Positions 1 to 7,402 of a DNA stretch of 9,622 nt are shown piece by piece. Under the pieces are notes generated by a model. The model was not told where the DNA came from. It searched no databases and saw nothing but the letters and a program-made list of their open reading frames with translations. Location: positions 1-9,622 of the forward strand of contig PNNU01000099.1 of NCBI GenBank assembly GCA_013824385.1. Reading direction: 5' to 3'. The stretch is from Anaerolinea sp. (GTDB taxonomy: Bacteria; Chloroflexota; Anaerolineae; Anaerolineales; Anaerolineaceae). The position numbers were made by a program, and so were the translations under genes. Positions within the stretch are counted from its first letter, which is position 1. Each line of letters opens with the position of its first letter.

Positions 1-3
1 TTT

Positions 4-1329
4 TCACCTCTCAAGGAGTTGTGTTGCAATACTTGTACCATCGCCGATAATTTGATCCACCAGGCAGCCTATTTCACGAAGCTTGCTGATCTCTTCAGAT
101 GGAAAATCCTTGTTTCCACCGATAATAGTGACCTTACGCGCCATGGCTGCTTCTTTGAGTGAAAAACCAACAGTTGGTTTATATTTGCGAATGAAGGGAC
201 GGGTTACATCCAGATGCCAGTCGGCCAATCCCCACTCGTAAACAGGAAGAAGCAAATAATGCTCGATTGGAAATGAACCCGCAGGAGCAGCTGCTTCAGC
301 AGATTGAGACATTTGTGGATCAATTTGTACTGGCGCTGGTTCGTGTGAGGTAACCCGTTTGGCATTTGGGGTCAACACGCGAACGATGGGTAAGACATTG
401 GTTTCAGATTTGACCCAGCATTGAGGATATTCTTCTGAAGATGGATCAGCTGCCAACAGCCAAAAATTGCAGGCGATGATGGCATCAGCTGATACCAATT
501 CATCCACGTCATTAATCAATGACAGCATCGCTTCAACGATTTCAGCATGTACTTCAGGGGAATAAAACAATCCAGGCTGTTTGATGCCCGCCCCAAACTG
601 GATAAATGGCATATTCTTAAAACCTGCTGCTGAAGCAATGGATTTCAACCATTCGTAATTGTTGAAACCGCGTTGGTCTTCAGATCCAATCGGAGTCAGA
701 TAAGGTCTGGATTGGATCCATTTCTCAGGTCCGCCCATGCCCCAGGATAATTCATGACCGTAAGTATAAGCATACACACCGGCGGCCATTGTGTTTATCA
801 GGTTGGTCTGTCCGCGGCGCTGCAAGGATTGCAGGGATGATTTGAAGAAAGAAGTATCCCAGTAGCTGCCCCCAGGCATGAGAGGAGGAAAGACCGGGGT
901 TAGTTTGTTGCGTTGGGCTTCGAGCGCGAGGGGTAGGAAGCGGTCAATAAAGCGTTCTACCAGATCCTGGTGAGACCAGCCGGCAGATGACCAGCTTGTA
1001 GAATCGTTCGGTTTGTCAAAGAAAACAACGTGTTTGACTCCCCAGCGAGCATAAGCTGATAGGATGGGTTTCAAATCTGCAGCCGAAGGGGCATCAGGAA
1101 GTTGTAATTTGAAATGTACGATGGGTTGAATACCGGCTTCGACGAGACCGGTTATGAAATTTTCAGGGATGGCACGGTTGGAATCAGAAAGTAGAACCAC
1201 CCAGGAGGCATTTAGCCTGGTTAATTCGGGCAGCCAGACCGCCAGATCCTGGGCGGAATAATGCAAAGTGTCTTGAAAATAATGTAACCCAAGACGATTG
1301 CTTTCTGTATTAGTTTTTGAGTTCATCAT
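4..1329 (-). CDS. Predicted TIM-barrel (glycoside-hydrolase-like) protein of unknown function
   Basis: This is a complete 441-residue protein; its stop codon lies three bases inside the window. Two adjacent ATGs (1329 and 1326) can start it, and no strong Shine-Dalgarno lies upstream. There is no signal peptide or membrane segment, so it is probably cytoplasmic. Residues 12-320 alternate hydrophobic strands and helices like a TIM barrel: LGLHYF at 13-18, WVVLLSDS at 43-50, PIVHFKL at 69-75, HVVFFDKPN at 100-108, then INTMAAGVYAYTYGHELSWG around 178-197 and FIQFGAGIK at 242-250. This resembles the barrels of GH39/cellulase-like proteins, but I cannot assign catalytic residues with confidence. 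A low-complexity Pro/Ala/Ser/Gln linker (about 328-352) leads to a small C-terminal domain (about 355-441) that starts with LPVYEWGLADWHLD and ends with VTIIGG, a GC pair and GDGTSIATQL. That end recalls, only loosely, cell-wall-binding repeat type 2. The gene diverges from the SDR gene. It is a real gene, but its function is not recognised. Confidence 0.85.
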   Translation of the reverse strand: MMNSKTNTESNRLGLHYFQDTLHYSAQDLAVWLPELTRLNASWVVLLSDSNRAIPENFITGLVEAGIQPIVHFKLQLPDAPSAADLKPILSAYARWGVKHVVFFDKPNDSTSWSSAGWSHQDLVERFIDRFLPLALEAQRNKLTPVFPPLMPGGSYWDTSFFKSSLQSLQRRGQTNLINTMAAGVYAYTYGHELSWGMGGPEKWIQSRPYLTPIGSEDQRGFNNYEWLKSIASAAGFKNMPFIQFGAGIKQPGLFYSPEVHAEIVEAMLSLINDVDELVSADAIIACNFWLLAADPSSEEYPQCWVKSETNVLPIVRVLTPNAKRVTSHEPAPVQIDPQMSQSAEAAAPAGSFPIEHYLLLPVYEWGLADWHLDVTRPFIRKYKPTVGFSLKEAAMARKVTIIGGNKDFPSEEISKLREIGCLVDQIIGDGTSIATQLLER

Positions 1330-1416
1330 ATTGCATCCAACCTGGCCTGATTTAGTTGACTCATGGACTATGTAGCAAGTACTGTGCCATCTTGGTTAAT
1401 TGGGGATAAAAACCTC

Positions 1417-1425
1417 TGCTATAAT
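1417..1425 (+). promoter_or_regulatory. Extended -10 promoter of the SDR-GH57 operon
   Basis: The sequence TGC-TATAAT is a perfect extended -10 element (TGnTATAAT). No good -35 hexamer sits at 17 bp (TAATTG at 1397-1402), which is acceptable for an extended -10 promoter. Counting about seven bases downstream of the box puts the transcription start at 1432-1433, exactly on the ATG at 1433. The box itself overlaps the alternative ATG at 1424, so that codon could not be transcribed from this promoter. Confidence 0.72.
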
Positions 1426-1432
1426 GTCACTC

Positions 1433-2341
1433 ATGATATTGGTTACAGGCGGTACCGGTTTTATTGGCAGGAATCTCATCAAGGCTCTGGTTGATTCAGG
1501 CCACAAGGTGAGGATTCTTTTGAAACCATCGACTACCTCTCCGAATTTCCCCAAAGGGATAGCGGTGGAAGTGGCTGTTAGCAGCCTGGCAGATCAACGC
1601 GGTGTCAGAGCAGCGCTCAAAGACGTTACCCAGATTTTTCATCTAGCCGGCGCGGAGCGTAAAGGCAGCCGTGGAGATTTAAACCAGGTGGATGTGGAAG
1701 GTACATCCACGTTAATGCAGGCAGCCAAAGAAGCGAAGATTGAGCATGTCTATTATCTGAGCCATCACGGCGCGGCGCGTGCATCTGCTTATCCGGTTCT
1801 CAAAGCCAAAGCGATTGCTGAGCACTGGATCATCAATAGCGGTATACCTTACACAATCGTCCGTACCGGTTCTGTGTTTGGTCCTGGAGATCAATTTACC
1901 GTCCCACTGGCTAAACTGATTAAACTCTCCCCAATTGTATTTTTAATGCCAGGTAAAGGGCATGTGTTAATTCAGCCTTTATGGATTGATGATCTTATCA
2001 ATGTTTTACTGTTGATCATGGAAGACCCCAAAGCAGTCAATCGCATCTATTCTATTGGGGGTATGGAACCGTTGCCTTATCGTGAGATCGTCCGTTTGAT
2101 TATGAACAAAACCGGACTAAAGCGCTTTATTATTCCGGTTTCATCGGCAACACTACGCATACTCACTTTATGGATAGATCAAATCTTTCCAAAATTTCCA
2201 GTCTCGATTTTCTGGCTGGATCATCTGGCTGAAGACCGTACTGCAAATCTGGATAGTCTGCCGCGAGAATTTGGCATCATGCCAGCCAGGTTTCATCAGC
2301 ATCTGGATTTTCTCAAAAACGAAATTCAAAAAAGGAAGTAA
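1433..2341 (+). CDS. Extended/atypical SDR-family NAD(P)-binding protein (NAD-dependent epimerase/dehydratase-like)
   Basis: This 302-residue Rossmann-fold protein opens with MILVTGGTGFIG, giving the GxxGxxG nucleotide-binding motif at G6, G9 and G12. The YxxxK active-site pair is present as Y120 and K124, inside AYPVLKAKAIAEHWI. RTGSVFGPGD at about 144-153 and the IQPLWIDDL stretch at 180-188 are typical of extended SDRs close to the complex I NDUFA9-like and NmrA-like group, which often bind NAD(P)H without a well-defined substrate. The start was set at the third candidate. An in-frame TTG at 1400 and ATG at 1424 would add 11 or 3 residues, but the -10 box overlaps 1424 and the Rossmann strand normally begins with M-I-L-V. 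If the promoter is right, translation is leaderless. The stop is 8 bp before the GH57 gene, so the two are probably co-transcribed. The substrate cannot be told. Confidence 0.9.
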   Translation: MILVTGGTGFIGRNLIKALVDSGHKVRILLKPSTTSPNFPKGIAVEVAVSSLADQRGVRAALKDVTQIFHLAGAERKGSRGDLNQVDVEGTSTLMQAAKEAKIEHVYYLSHHGAARASAYPVLKAKAIAEHWIINSGIPYTIVRTGSVFGPGDQFTVPLAKLIKLSPIVFLMPGKGHVLIQPLWIDDLINVLLLIMEDPKAVNRIYSIGGMEPLPYREIVRLIMNKTGLKRFIIPVSSATLRILTLWIDQIFPKFPVSIFWLDHLAEDRTANLDSLPREFGIMPARFHQHLDFLKNEIQKRK

Positions 2342-2349
2342 CCTTCAGA

Positions 2350-3750
2350 ATGCCGAGCCGCCACTCTTTATGTGTTCATGCACATTTTTATCAACCCACC
2401 CGTGAAGATCCGTTAACCGGCATCATTCCAAAGGAACCGGGAGCTTATCCCCATTCCAACTGGAACGAGCTTATATTCGAAATGTGTTACAAACCTAATG
2501 CAGATCTCGGAAATTTTTCGCGCATTAGTTTTGATATTGGTCCAACCTTATCCAAATGGCTGAGACAATACCATCCTGATATGTTAAAACAGATTGTTGA
2601 TGCAGATCGTCAAAATATGGAACATTATGGTGTCGGAAACGCGATTGCGCAGTCTTACCATCACACCATTCTGCCATTGGGCAAACGGCGAGATAAACAA
2701 ACGCAAATTCGCTGGGGGATTTATGAATTTGAGCGTACATTTAAACACAAGCCGCTTGGAATGTGGCTTCCTGAAACTGCTGTAGACACGGAAACGCTTG
2801 AGGTTTTGGTTGAAAACGGGATCGAATTCACCATCCTGGCGCCATGGCAGGCTGATAGTAAGGAAGTTGATCCGCGTAAAGCTTATCAGGTGATCCTTCC
2901 GGGACACAAATCCATCAAGGTGTTTTTCTATCACAGTGGTCTCAGCGCCCGAGTCAGTTTTGATCCTGGCGCCACCGAAAATGCAGACGCGTTTGCCCGA
3001 AATTTTGTAAAACCTGAATTCTTTTCAGTTGACCAAAACCAGTGGCTTATGATAGCCACCGATGGAGAACTATACGGACATCATCAAATATTTCGCGATA
3101 AATTCTTGTCATACTTGCTTGACGGTTCGATTTCTGCCCAACATATAGAAACCGATTTTCCAGCCCTGCAATTAACACAGCAAAAAGTATTCCCTGTGAT
3201 TAAGATTCGAGAAGATACCTCATGGAGCTGCCATCATGGTGTGCAGCGTTGGAGCGGAGTGTGTTCGTGCACTCCCAACAGTGAATGGAAAAAACCGCTA
3301 CGAGAGGCATTGGAAATGATTTCTGATGAAGTGGACAAGATATTTGTTACTTCTTGTAAAGGTGTGATTGAAAATGCCTGGGATGCTCGCGACAAGTACA
3401 TTGAGGTTTTTGGCGGCGATCACAAATTCGCAGATTGGCTGCAAAACCTGTCAGGATCAACCCTCGCAGATGAAAAGGTAAAACAACTCGAAAGACTCTT
3501 TCAGGCTGAGTTGGAATGTCAACGCATGTTTACATCGTGCGGCTGGTTTTTCAATGATCTTGATCGGATTGAACCAAAGAATGCAGTGACCTACGCGGCT
3601 CGTGCGGTTTGGCTGACAAGGCAAGCCACAGGTATTGATATTTCCTTGCAAGTCACAGACGTGCTTGAAAAGAGTAAAAGTTGGCGAAATGTCGTGTCAG
3701 CGCTGGACTTTTTCAAGGATGCCATGGATCGATTCGAACAAACCCGGTAA
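2350..3750 (+). CDS. Glycoside hydrolase family 57 protein, DUF3536-type
   Basis: This 466-residue protein has no signal peptide and is probably cytoplasmic. GH57 enzymes are retaining alpha-glucan hydrolases or transferases (amylases, glucanotransferases, branching enzymes). The GH57 signature regions are visible in order: HAHFYQP at 10-16 (region 1), AQSYHHTILPL at 100-110 (region 2), GMWLPETAVD at 137-146 with the expected nucleophile E142 (region 3), and IATDGELYGHH at 235-245 with the expected acid/base D238 (region 4). Next comes TSWSCHHGVQRW at 290-301, with C294, C305 and C307 close together, then MFTSCGWFFNDLDRIE at about 393-408; both are characteristic of the DUF3536 branch. As I recall it, that branch is commonly near 800 residues, so this copy seems to lack the C-terminal part. 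A Shine-Dalgarno-like AAGGAAG overlaps the end of the SDR gene, about 11 bp before the ATG. The stop lies 6 bp from that of the convergent GH13 gene. Specificity (amylase or transferase) cannot be read from sequence. Confidence 0.92.
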   Translation: MPSRHSLCVHAHFYQPTREDPLTGIIPKEPGAYPHSNWNELIFEMCYKPNADLGNFSRISFDIGPTLSKWLRQYHPDMLKQIVDADRQNMEHYGVGNAIAQSYHHTILPLGKRRDKQTQIRWGIYEFERTFKHKPLGMWLPETAVDTETLEVLVENGIEFTILAPWQADSKEVDPRKAYQVILPGHKSIKVFFYHSGLSARVSFDPGATENADAFARNFVKPEFFSVDQNQWLMIATDGELYGHHQIFRDKFLSYLLDGSISAQHIETDFPALQLTQQKVFPVIKIREDTSWSCHHGVQRWSGVCSCTPNSEWKKPLREALEMISDEVDKIFVTSCKGVIENAWDARDKYIEVFGGDHKFADWLQNLSGSTLADEKVKQLERLFQAELECQRMFTSCGWFFNDLDRIEPKNAVTYAARAVWLTRQATGIDISLQVTDVLEKSKSWRNVVSALDFFKDAMDRFEQTR

Positions 3751-3756
3751 TCCGAA

Positions 3757-6700
3757 TTATTCTTTCTCTCCAAGTAATCGATCGACCTGACAGAAGGATT
3801 TTGAGTGTCGGGCTTGCATTACTTTAAATATATCCTTGAGCGCCAGCACCATTTCTGCTGAACTTACCCGGTTTGATTCCTGAGTTGAAAAGGTTTTGAG
3901 AATTTGGGTGATCTCCATCCACCACATAAACGACAAGAAAGATTCCTGATGGTACCACAGGGTATCTTCATAGAAATTGACTTTCAGTGATTCACGAATT
4001 TCTGGGGTTAAAAACCAACCTCTGAGGATTTGCGTAACGGTTTTTGTGCAATCATCTACATACCAGTCTTGGAATTTGACACCCTGCGACATGAAGGTCG
4101 TTTTATGCTTTGCTGCATCTTCATGAACGCCAAATTTGATTAGGGCGAGAGTCACAGATTGATCCAATTTCCATTTTTTAACCCAATCAAATCCATCCGA
4201 AGGTGAATTTCCAGATGGAATATGTCTGTGAAATTGGCTGACCACAATCCAGGCAGTGAGGGTCAACCAGCGGGTATTATTTTTTTCAAGGTCAGAGGTG
4301 AGTTGTGAGAGGTGCTTGGCCACGTTCTTGGTTCCGGCTACATTAAGAGAGCTGGCGAGTTGCGGAAGTTGAAGCAGGGTGGAAAGCATCCGCATGATAT
4401 CTGTATGTAAACCAGTAAAATCTTGAGTGGATTGTGAAATCTCATTGATATTTTGAAGATAGGCTTTAACGGCGGCAGAAAGAGATTCAGTATTCTTGCC
4501 ATTGCCTTCGAGACGCATTCGATTCATGCATTCTAATATCTCGGTTAAATAGTCAGCGTTGGTCTTGAAAAGTTGTTCGTGTTGGTTGTAGAGTTGATGG
4601 AGCGCATCATGTAAATTTAAAATCGGGTTGCGGCCATAAACCGCATAAAGTTGTTTAAAGACTTCATCATTTAATATCTCATTGGGTTGAATTTTCGCAA
4701 ACACATGAAATTCATATCCATTAAGATGAATCTCAAACCCGTGTTCGACAATCTCGTTTGAAAGTCGAATCTGGTAAGTATCAGTGGAAAGGTCATGCAA
4801 ACATAAGTAGCGATGATTTTCGGTAAATAAACCCAATGCAGCGGCAATGTTTAATGAATATTTGCCGGTATGGCGATCTGCAGAATCAATATGCGGGAAA
4901 GAGTTGATTACTTTGCCCTGAGTTTCTTGATAGGAATTATTAAATAAGACTAATACGCGGTCTTTCGAAAGTTGATTGGTATATGCAAAAACATTTTCAT
5001 TGATGCTGCCATCGGTTTGTTGAAAATCAAATAACCTAAAATGTTCAACATTTGCAAACACTTCACGTTTTTGGAGCAGAGGACTTATCTTCTGGAAGTG
5101 CAGTTTATCAAATTCGTAAATCCCGGTCTCATCAAGCATTGGTTTTCTGTATTCCATGCCGTATTTTTCGGTCAGTCCTTCAATTTGTCCGTGTCCAAAC
5201 ATGGGTAATCCTGGCAGTGTGACCATAATCGAGCAAACACCAAAATATTTATCTCCGCTGCCAAACTGATCGATGGCGGTGCGCTCATCGGGGTTATTCA
5301 TGAAATTGACGAAGCGCTTCAAAATTTCAGGGTCAAATTCGAGAGTGTTCTTAATGAGTTTGCGGTAACCAGCGTTGTCTTCGTCGCGCAGCATGTGCAT
5401 GAATGCACTGTTATAAACACGGTGCATCCCAAGTGTTCGGACGAAATAGCCTTCCATGAGCCAGAAAGCTTCGGCTAACAACAAGGTGCCAGGAACTTCT
5501 TTTTCAACTCTTTCAACCACTTCACGCCAGAATTCCTTGGGCACGGCACGGTCAAAGTCATGCTGTGAGATTGAATATCCGGATCTGGATGGTATTGCGC
5601 CACCGGCTCCCGGTTCTGGATACCAAAGACGTTGGATATGTTTTTTTGCCAGAGTCATGGCAGCATCAAAACGGATGATCGGGAATTTGCGCGCGATTTC
5701 AATAATCATCTGAATGACAATTTCACGCACATTTGGATCGAGGTAGTTTAGTTGGGCGGTGTCATTCCAGGGCATGGCAGTGCCGTCGTTGCCGTGATAA
5801 ATATATTTAATTTGTCCCGAGCGTTTATCCATGCGGCGAAAGACCACGGCTGCATCTGATCGATCATAATAATGATCCTCGATCTGGATCAATATATTTT
5901 CGTCGGTAGAAAGGTCAGGTCCGTTGAAGCTGTAAGAAGGGAAGGGACATTGATCCACTGCAAGAAACCATTCGGGATGCTGGATTACCCATTCTGAATC
6001 AATCCCCATGTGATTGGGTACCATATCCGAAGCCAGACGGATGCCAAAATTTTCTGCTTTTTGTTTTAAAATTTCGTAGGCGTTGTCTCCGCCCAGTTCT
6101 TCGGCTATTTTATAGGTGTAGAGTGAATAGGCAGATGATACTGCATCAGGGTTGCCTGTGAGTTGTTTAATCCGCGCTGAAGCGGGGCTGCGCTGCCATA
6201 AACCAATCAACCATAATCCGTTGATGCCGTGAGCCTGCAAATTCATTAGTTCAGAATCAGGAATTCGGTCCAGTGTTGTGATCGATTGTTGATACTTTCT
6301 TGAAAGTTGTTCCAGCCAGACAAAAATATTTTTCGCAATCAGCACCAAACCTGGCATCCATTCGCGATCCAGGCTGAATGCTTTGGCTTCACGATCAAAC
6401 CCTGATGTAGAAGAAGCGGACATTGTTATTGAATCGTATGTTAAAACCGCAGCCGGTCCAGGCCTGGTAAACCCAGGCTTTTCTTCCTCTTGTATCAGGT
6501 CAATATTGTTTAGTAGTTGGAAATTGATCAGATCGCCCAACAAGAATCCCCAACGAGCGCGGATGTATTCGAGCTGACCTGGTATGGAATCTGGCACTTT
6601 TTCGGCAGGAGATTTGAGCATTTCGATCAAGGACTGTTTGTCAGGTCCAAAACCGGGCAAATCAGAAAAAGATCGTTCGATGTATTTCAGAATCGGGTTG

Positions 6701-7224
6701 AAGAGCGGATGAATTAACACGTCCGGTTCCCATATCAGGCTGGCAAAAGGGATTAATGCCTGGTTTTGCGTGGACACCCATAGAAGAATGAGGTCAATAA
6801 GAACGGTTTCTTTATTCGGGCAGGTTTCTCCATCTGCTGCAAGAAAATCTTGGGTTGTAACTCGTTCTTCAAAGACATTTTGAGGGGGATAATGTTTGAC
6901 GAACAGATTTAGGAGTATATCCAGATTGGCAGGCACAAAGGTTACTTGTAAAGAAGAAAATAAATTATTGATGATTTTGGGATTGGATTGTTGATAAAGA
7001 GAGAAAACACGGTGAAAAATTTCATCCAATAAACCCATACCGTGAATTTGGCTCGATTTAAGTGTTTTTCCTGGAAAATCCTGCGGATTGTTGGTTTGAT
7101 TTATCTGATAGACGAAGGAATGTAATGATCTAACATCAGGGAGGGATACCTTGCCATCCGGAGCAAAAAAAGAAGAATCAAATCGATATTTACCGCGTGT
7201 TCGCTTGGTAATTGGAAATCGCAT
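3757..7224 (-). CDS. Large GH13 alpha-amylase-family protein with helical N- and C-terminal extensions
   Basis: This 1155-residue protein has no signal peptide. A mostly helical N-terminal region of unknown function (about 1-285) precedes a GH13 barrel (about 290-720). Region I is DMVPNH (400-405), region II is IIRFDAA with nucleophile D520, and region III is LLLAEAFW with acid/base E585. Region IV is NFMNNPDE, where D646 fits the third carboxylate but proline replaces the usual histidine before it. GLWLIGLWQRSPAS (336-349) and TLPGLPMFGHGQIEG (669-683) are also typical of the family. A beta-rich stretch with FAYTN and VLVLFNN (about 745-763) fits domain C. After it comes a helical region of over 300 residues (about 820-1155) ending in a Trp-rich segment, FMWWMEI. 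GGAG seven bases before the ATG supports the start. Action on alpha-1,4-glucans inside the cell is inferred from the barrel; exact specificity is open. It converges on the GH57 gene, which suggests shared glucan metabolism. Confidence 0.93.
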   Translation of the reverse strand: MRFPITKRTRGKYRFDSSFFAPDGKVSLPDVRSLHSFVYQINQTNNPQDFPGKTLKSSQIHGMGLLDEIFHRVFSLYQQSNPKIINNLFSSLQVTFVPANLDILLNLFVKHYPPQNVFEERVTTQDFLAADGETCPNKETVLIDLILLWVSTQNQALIPFASLIWEPDVLIHPLFNPILKYIERSFSDLPGFGPDKQSLIEMLKSPAEKVPDSIPGQLEYIRARWGFLLGDLINFQLLNNIDLIQEEEKPGFTRPGPAAVLTYDSITMSASSTSGFDREAKAFSLDREWMPGLVLIAKNIFVWLEQLSRKYQQSITTLDRIPDSELMNLQAHGINGLWLIGLWQRSPASARIKQLTGNPDAVSSAYSLYTYKIAEELGGDNAYEILKQKAENFGIRLASDMVPNHMGIDSEWVIQHPEWFLAVDQCPFPSYSFNGPDLSTDENILIQIEDHYYDRSDAAVVFRRMDKRSGQIKYIYHGNDGTAMPWNDTAQLNYLDPNVREIVIQMIIEIARKFPIIRFDAAMTLAKKHIQRLWYPEPGAGGAIPSRSGYSISQHDFDRAVPKEFWREVVERVEKEVPGTLLLAEAFWLMEGYFVRTLGMHRVYNSAFMHMLRDEDNAGYRKLIKNTLEFDPEILKRFVNFMNNPDERTAIDQFGSGDKYFGVCSIMVTLPGLPMFGHGQIEGLTEKYGMEYRKPMLDETGIYEFDKLHFQKISPLLQKREVFANVEHFRLFDFQQTDGSINENVFAYTNQLSKDRVLVLFNNSYQETQGKVINSFPHIDSADRHTGKYSLNIAAALGLFTENHRYLCLHDLSTDTYQIRLSNEIVEHGFEIHLNGYEFHVFAKIQPNEILNDEVFKQLYAVYGRNPILNLHDALHQLYNQHEQLFKTNADYLTEILECMNRMRLEGNGKNTESLSAAVKAYLQNINEISQSTQDFTGLHTDIMRMLSTLLQLPQLASSLNVAGTKNVAKHLSQLTSDLEKNNTRWLTLTAWIVVSQFHRHIPSGNSPSDGFDWVKKWKLDQSVTLALIKFGVHEDAAKHKTTFMSQGVKFQDWYVDDCTKTVTQILRGWFLTPEIRESLKVNFYEDTLWYHQESFLSFMWWMEITQILKTFSTQESNRVSSAEMVLALKDIFKVMQARHSKSFCQVDRLLGEKE

Positions 7225-7261
7225 TTACACTCTCCGAAATGAACATTTTTTCAGTATATAA

Positions 7262-7267
7262 ATTATA
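7262..7267 (-). promoter_or_regulatory. Predicted -10 box of the GH13 gene
   Basis: Read on the minus strand, this is a perfect TATAAT in the context GGATATAATTT. The predicted transcription start near 7255 would give a leader of about 30 bases that carries GGAG (7232-7235) before the ATG at 7224. The -35 position 17 bp upstream (GCTATC) matches poorly, so strength or an activator need is unknown. Confidence 0.5.
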
Positions 7268-7286
7268 TCCTTTCGTAGAAAAGCGA

Positions 7287-7315
7287 TAGCTCATTTATGG
7301 CAGAAAATTGAGCTA
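7287..7315 (-). terminator. Imperfect hairpin between the AlkZ-related and GH13 genes
   Basis: The arms TAGCTCA and TGAGCTA pair perfectly. Three more A-T pairs follow after one bulged base, leaving an eight-base loop. On the minus strand the hairpin is followed by TCGCTTTTC, a short interrupted T-tract. It lies downstream of the AlkZ-related gene, so a weak terminator is possible. Its 3' arm also touches the expected -35 region of the GH13 promoter, so a regulator binding site is an alternative. The stem is AT-rich and the T-tract poor. Confidence 0.3.
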
Positions 7316-7402
7316 AACACTAATATTGATGGATTTTGTTGAATTGAAATAGGGAAAGCACTCTAGGTTAATATGAGGTTTAATGAATTTATATAAGCTG
7401 CT

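Noticed and set aside
1330..1399. Possible minus-strand promoter for the TIM-barrel gene (TTGCTA, then CTAAAT 17 bp on)
   Set aside because: The hexamers match consensus at only 4 and 3 of 6 positions, no better than chance in AT-rich DNA.
3729..3756. ATTCG/CGAAT inverted repeat at the convergent gene ends, followed by a T-rich stretch
   Set aside because: The stem is only five pairs with a 16-base loop, and the following T-tract is broken by C residues, so it is too weak to call a terminator.
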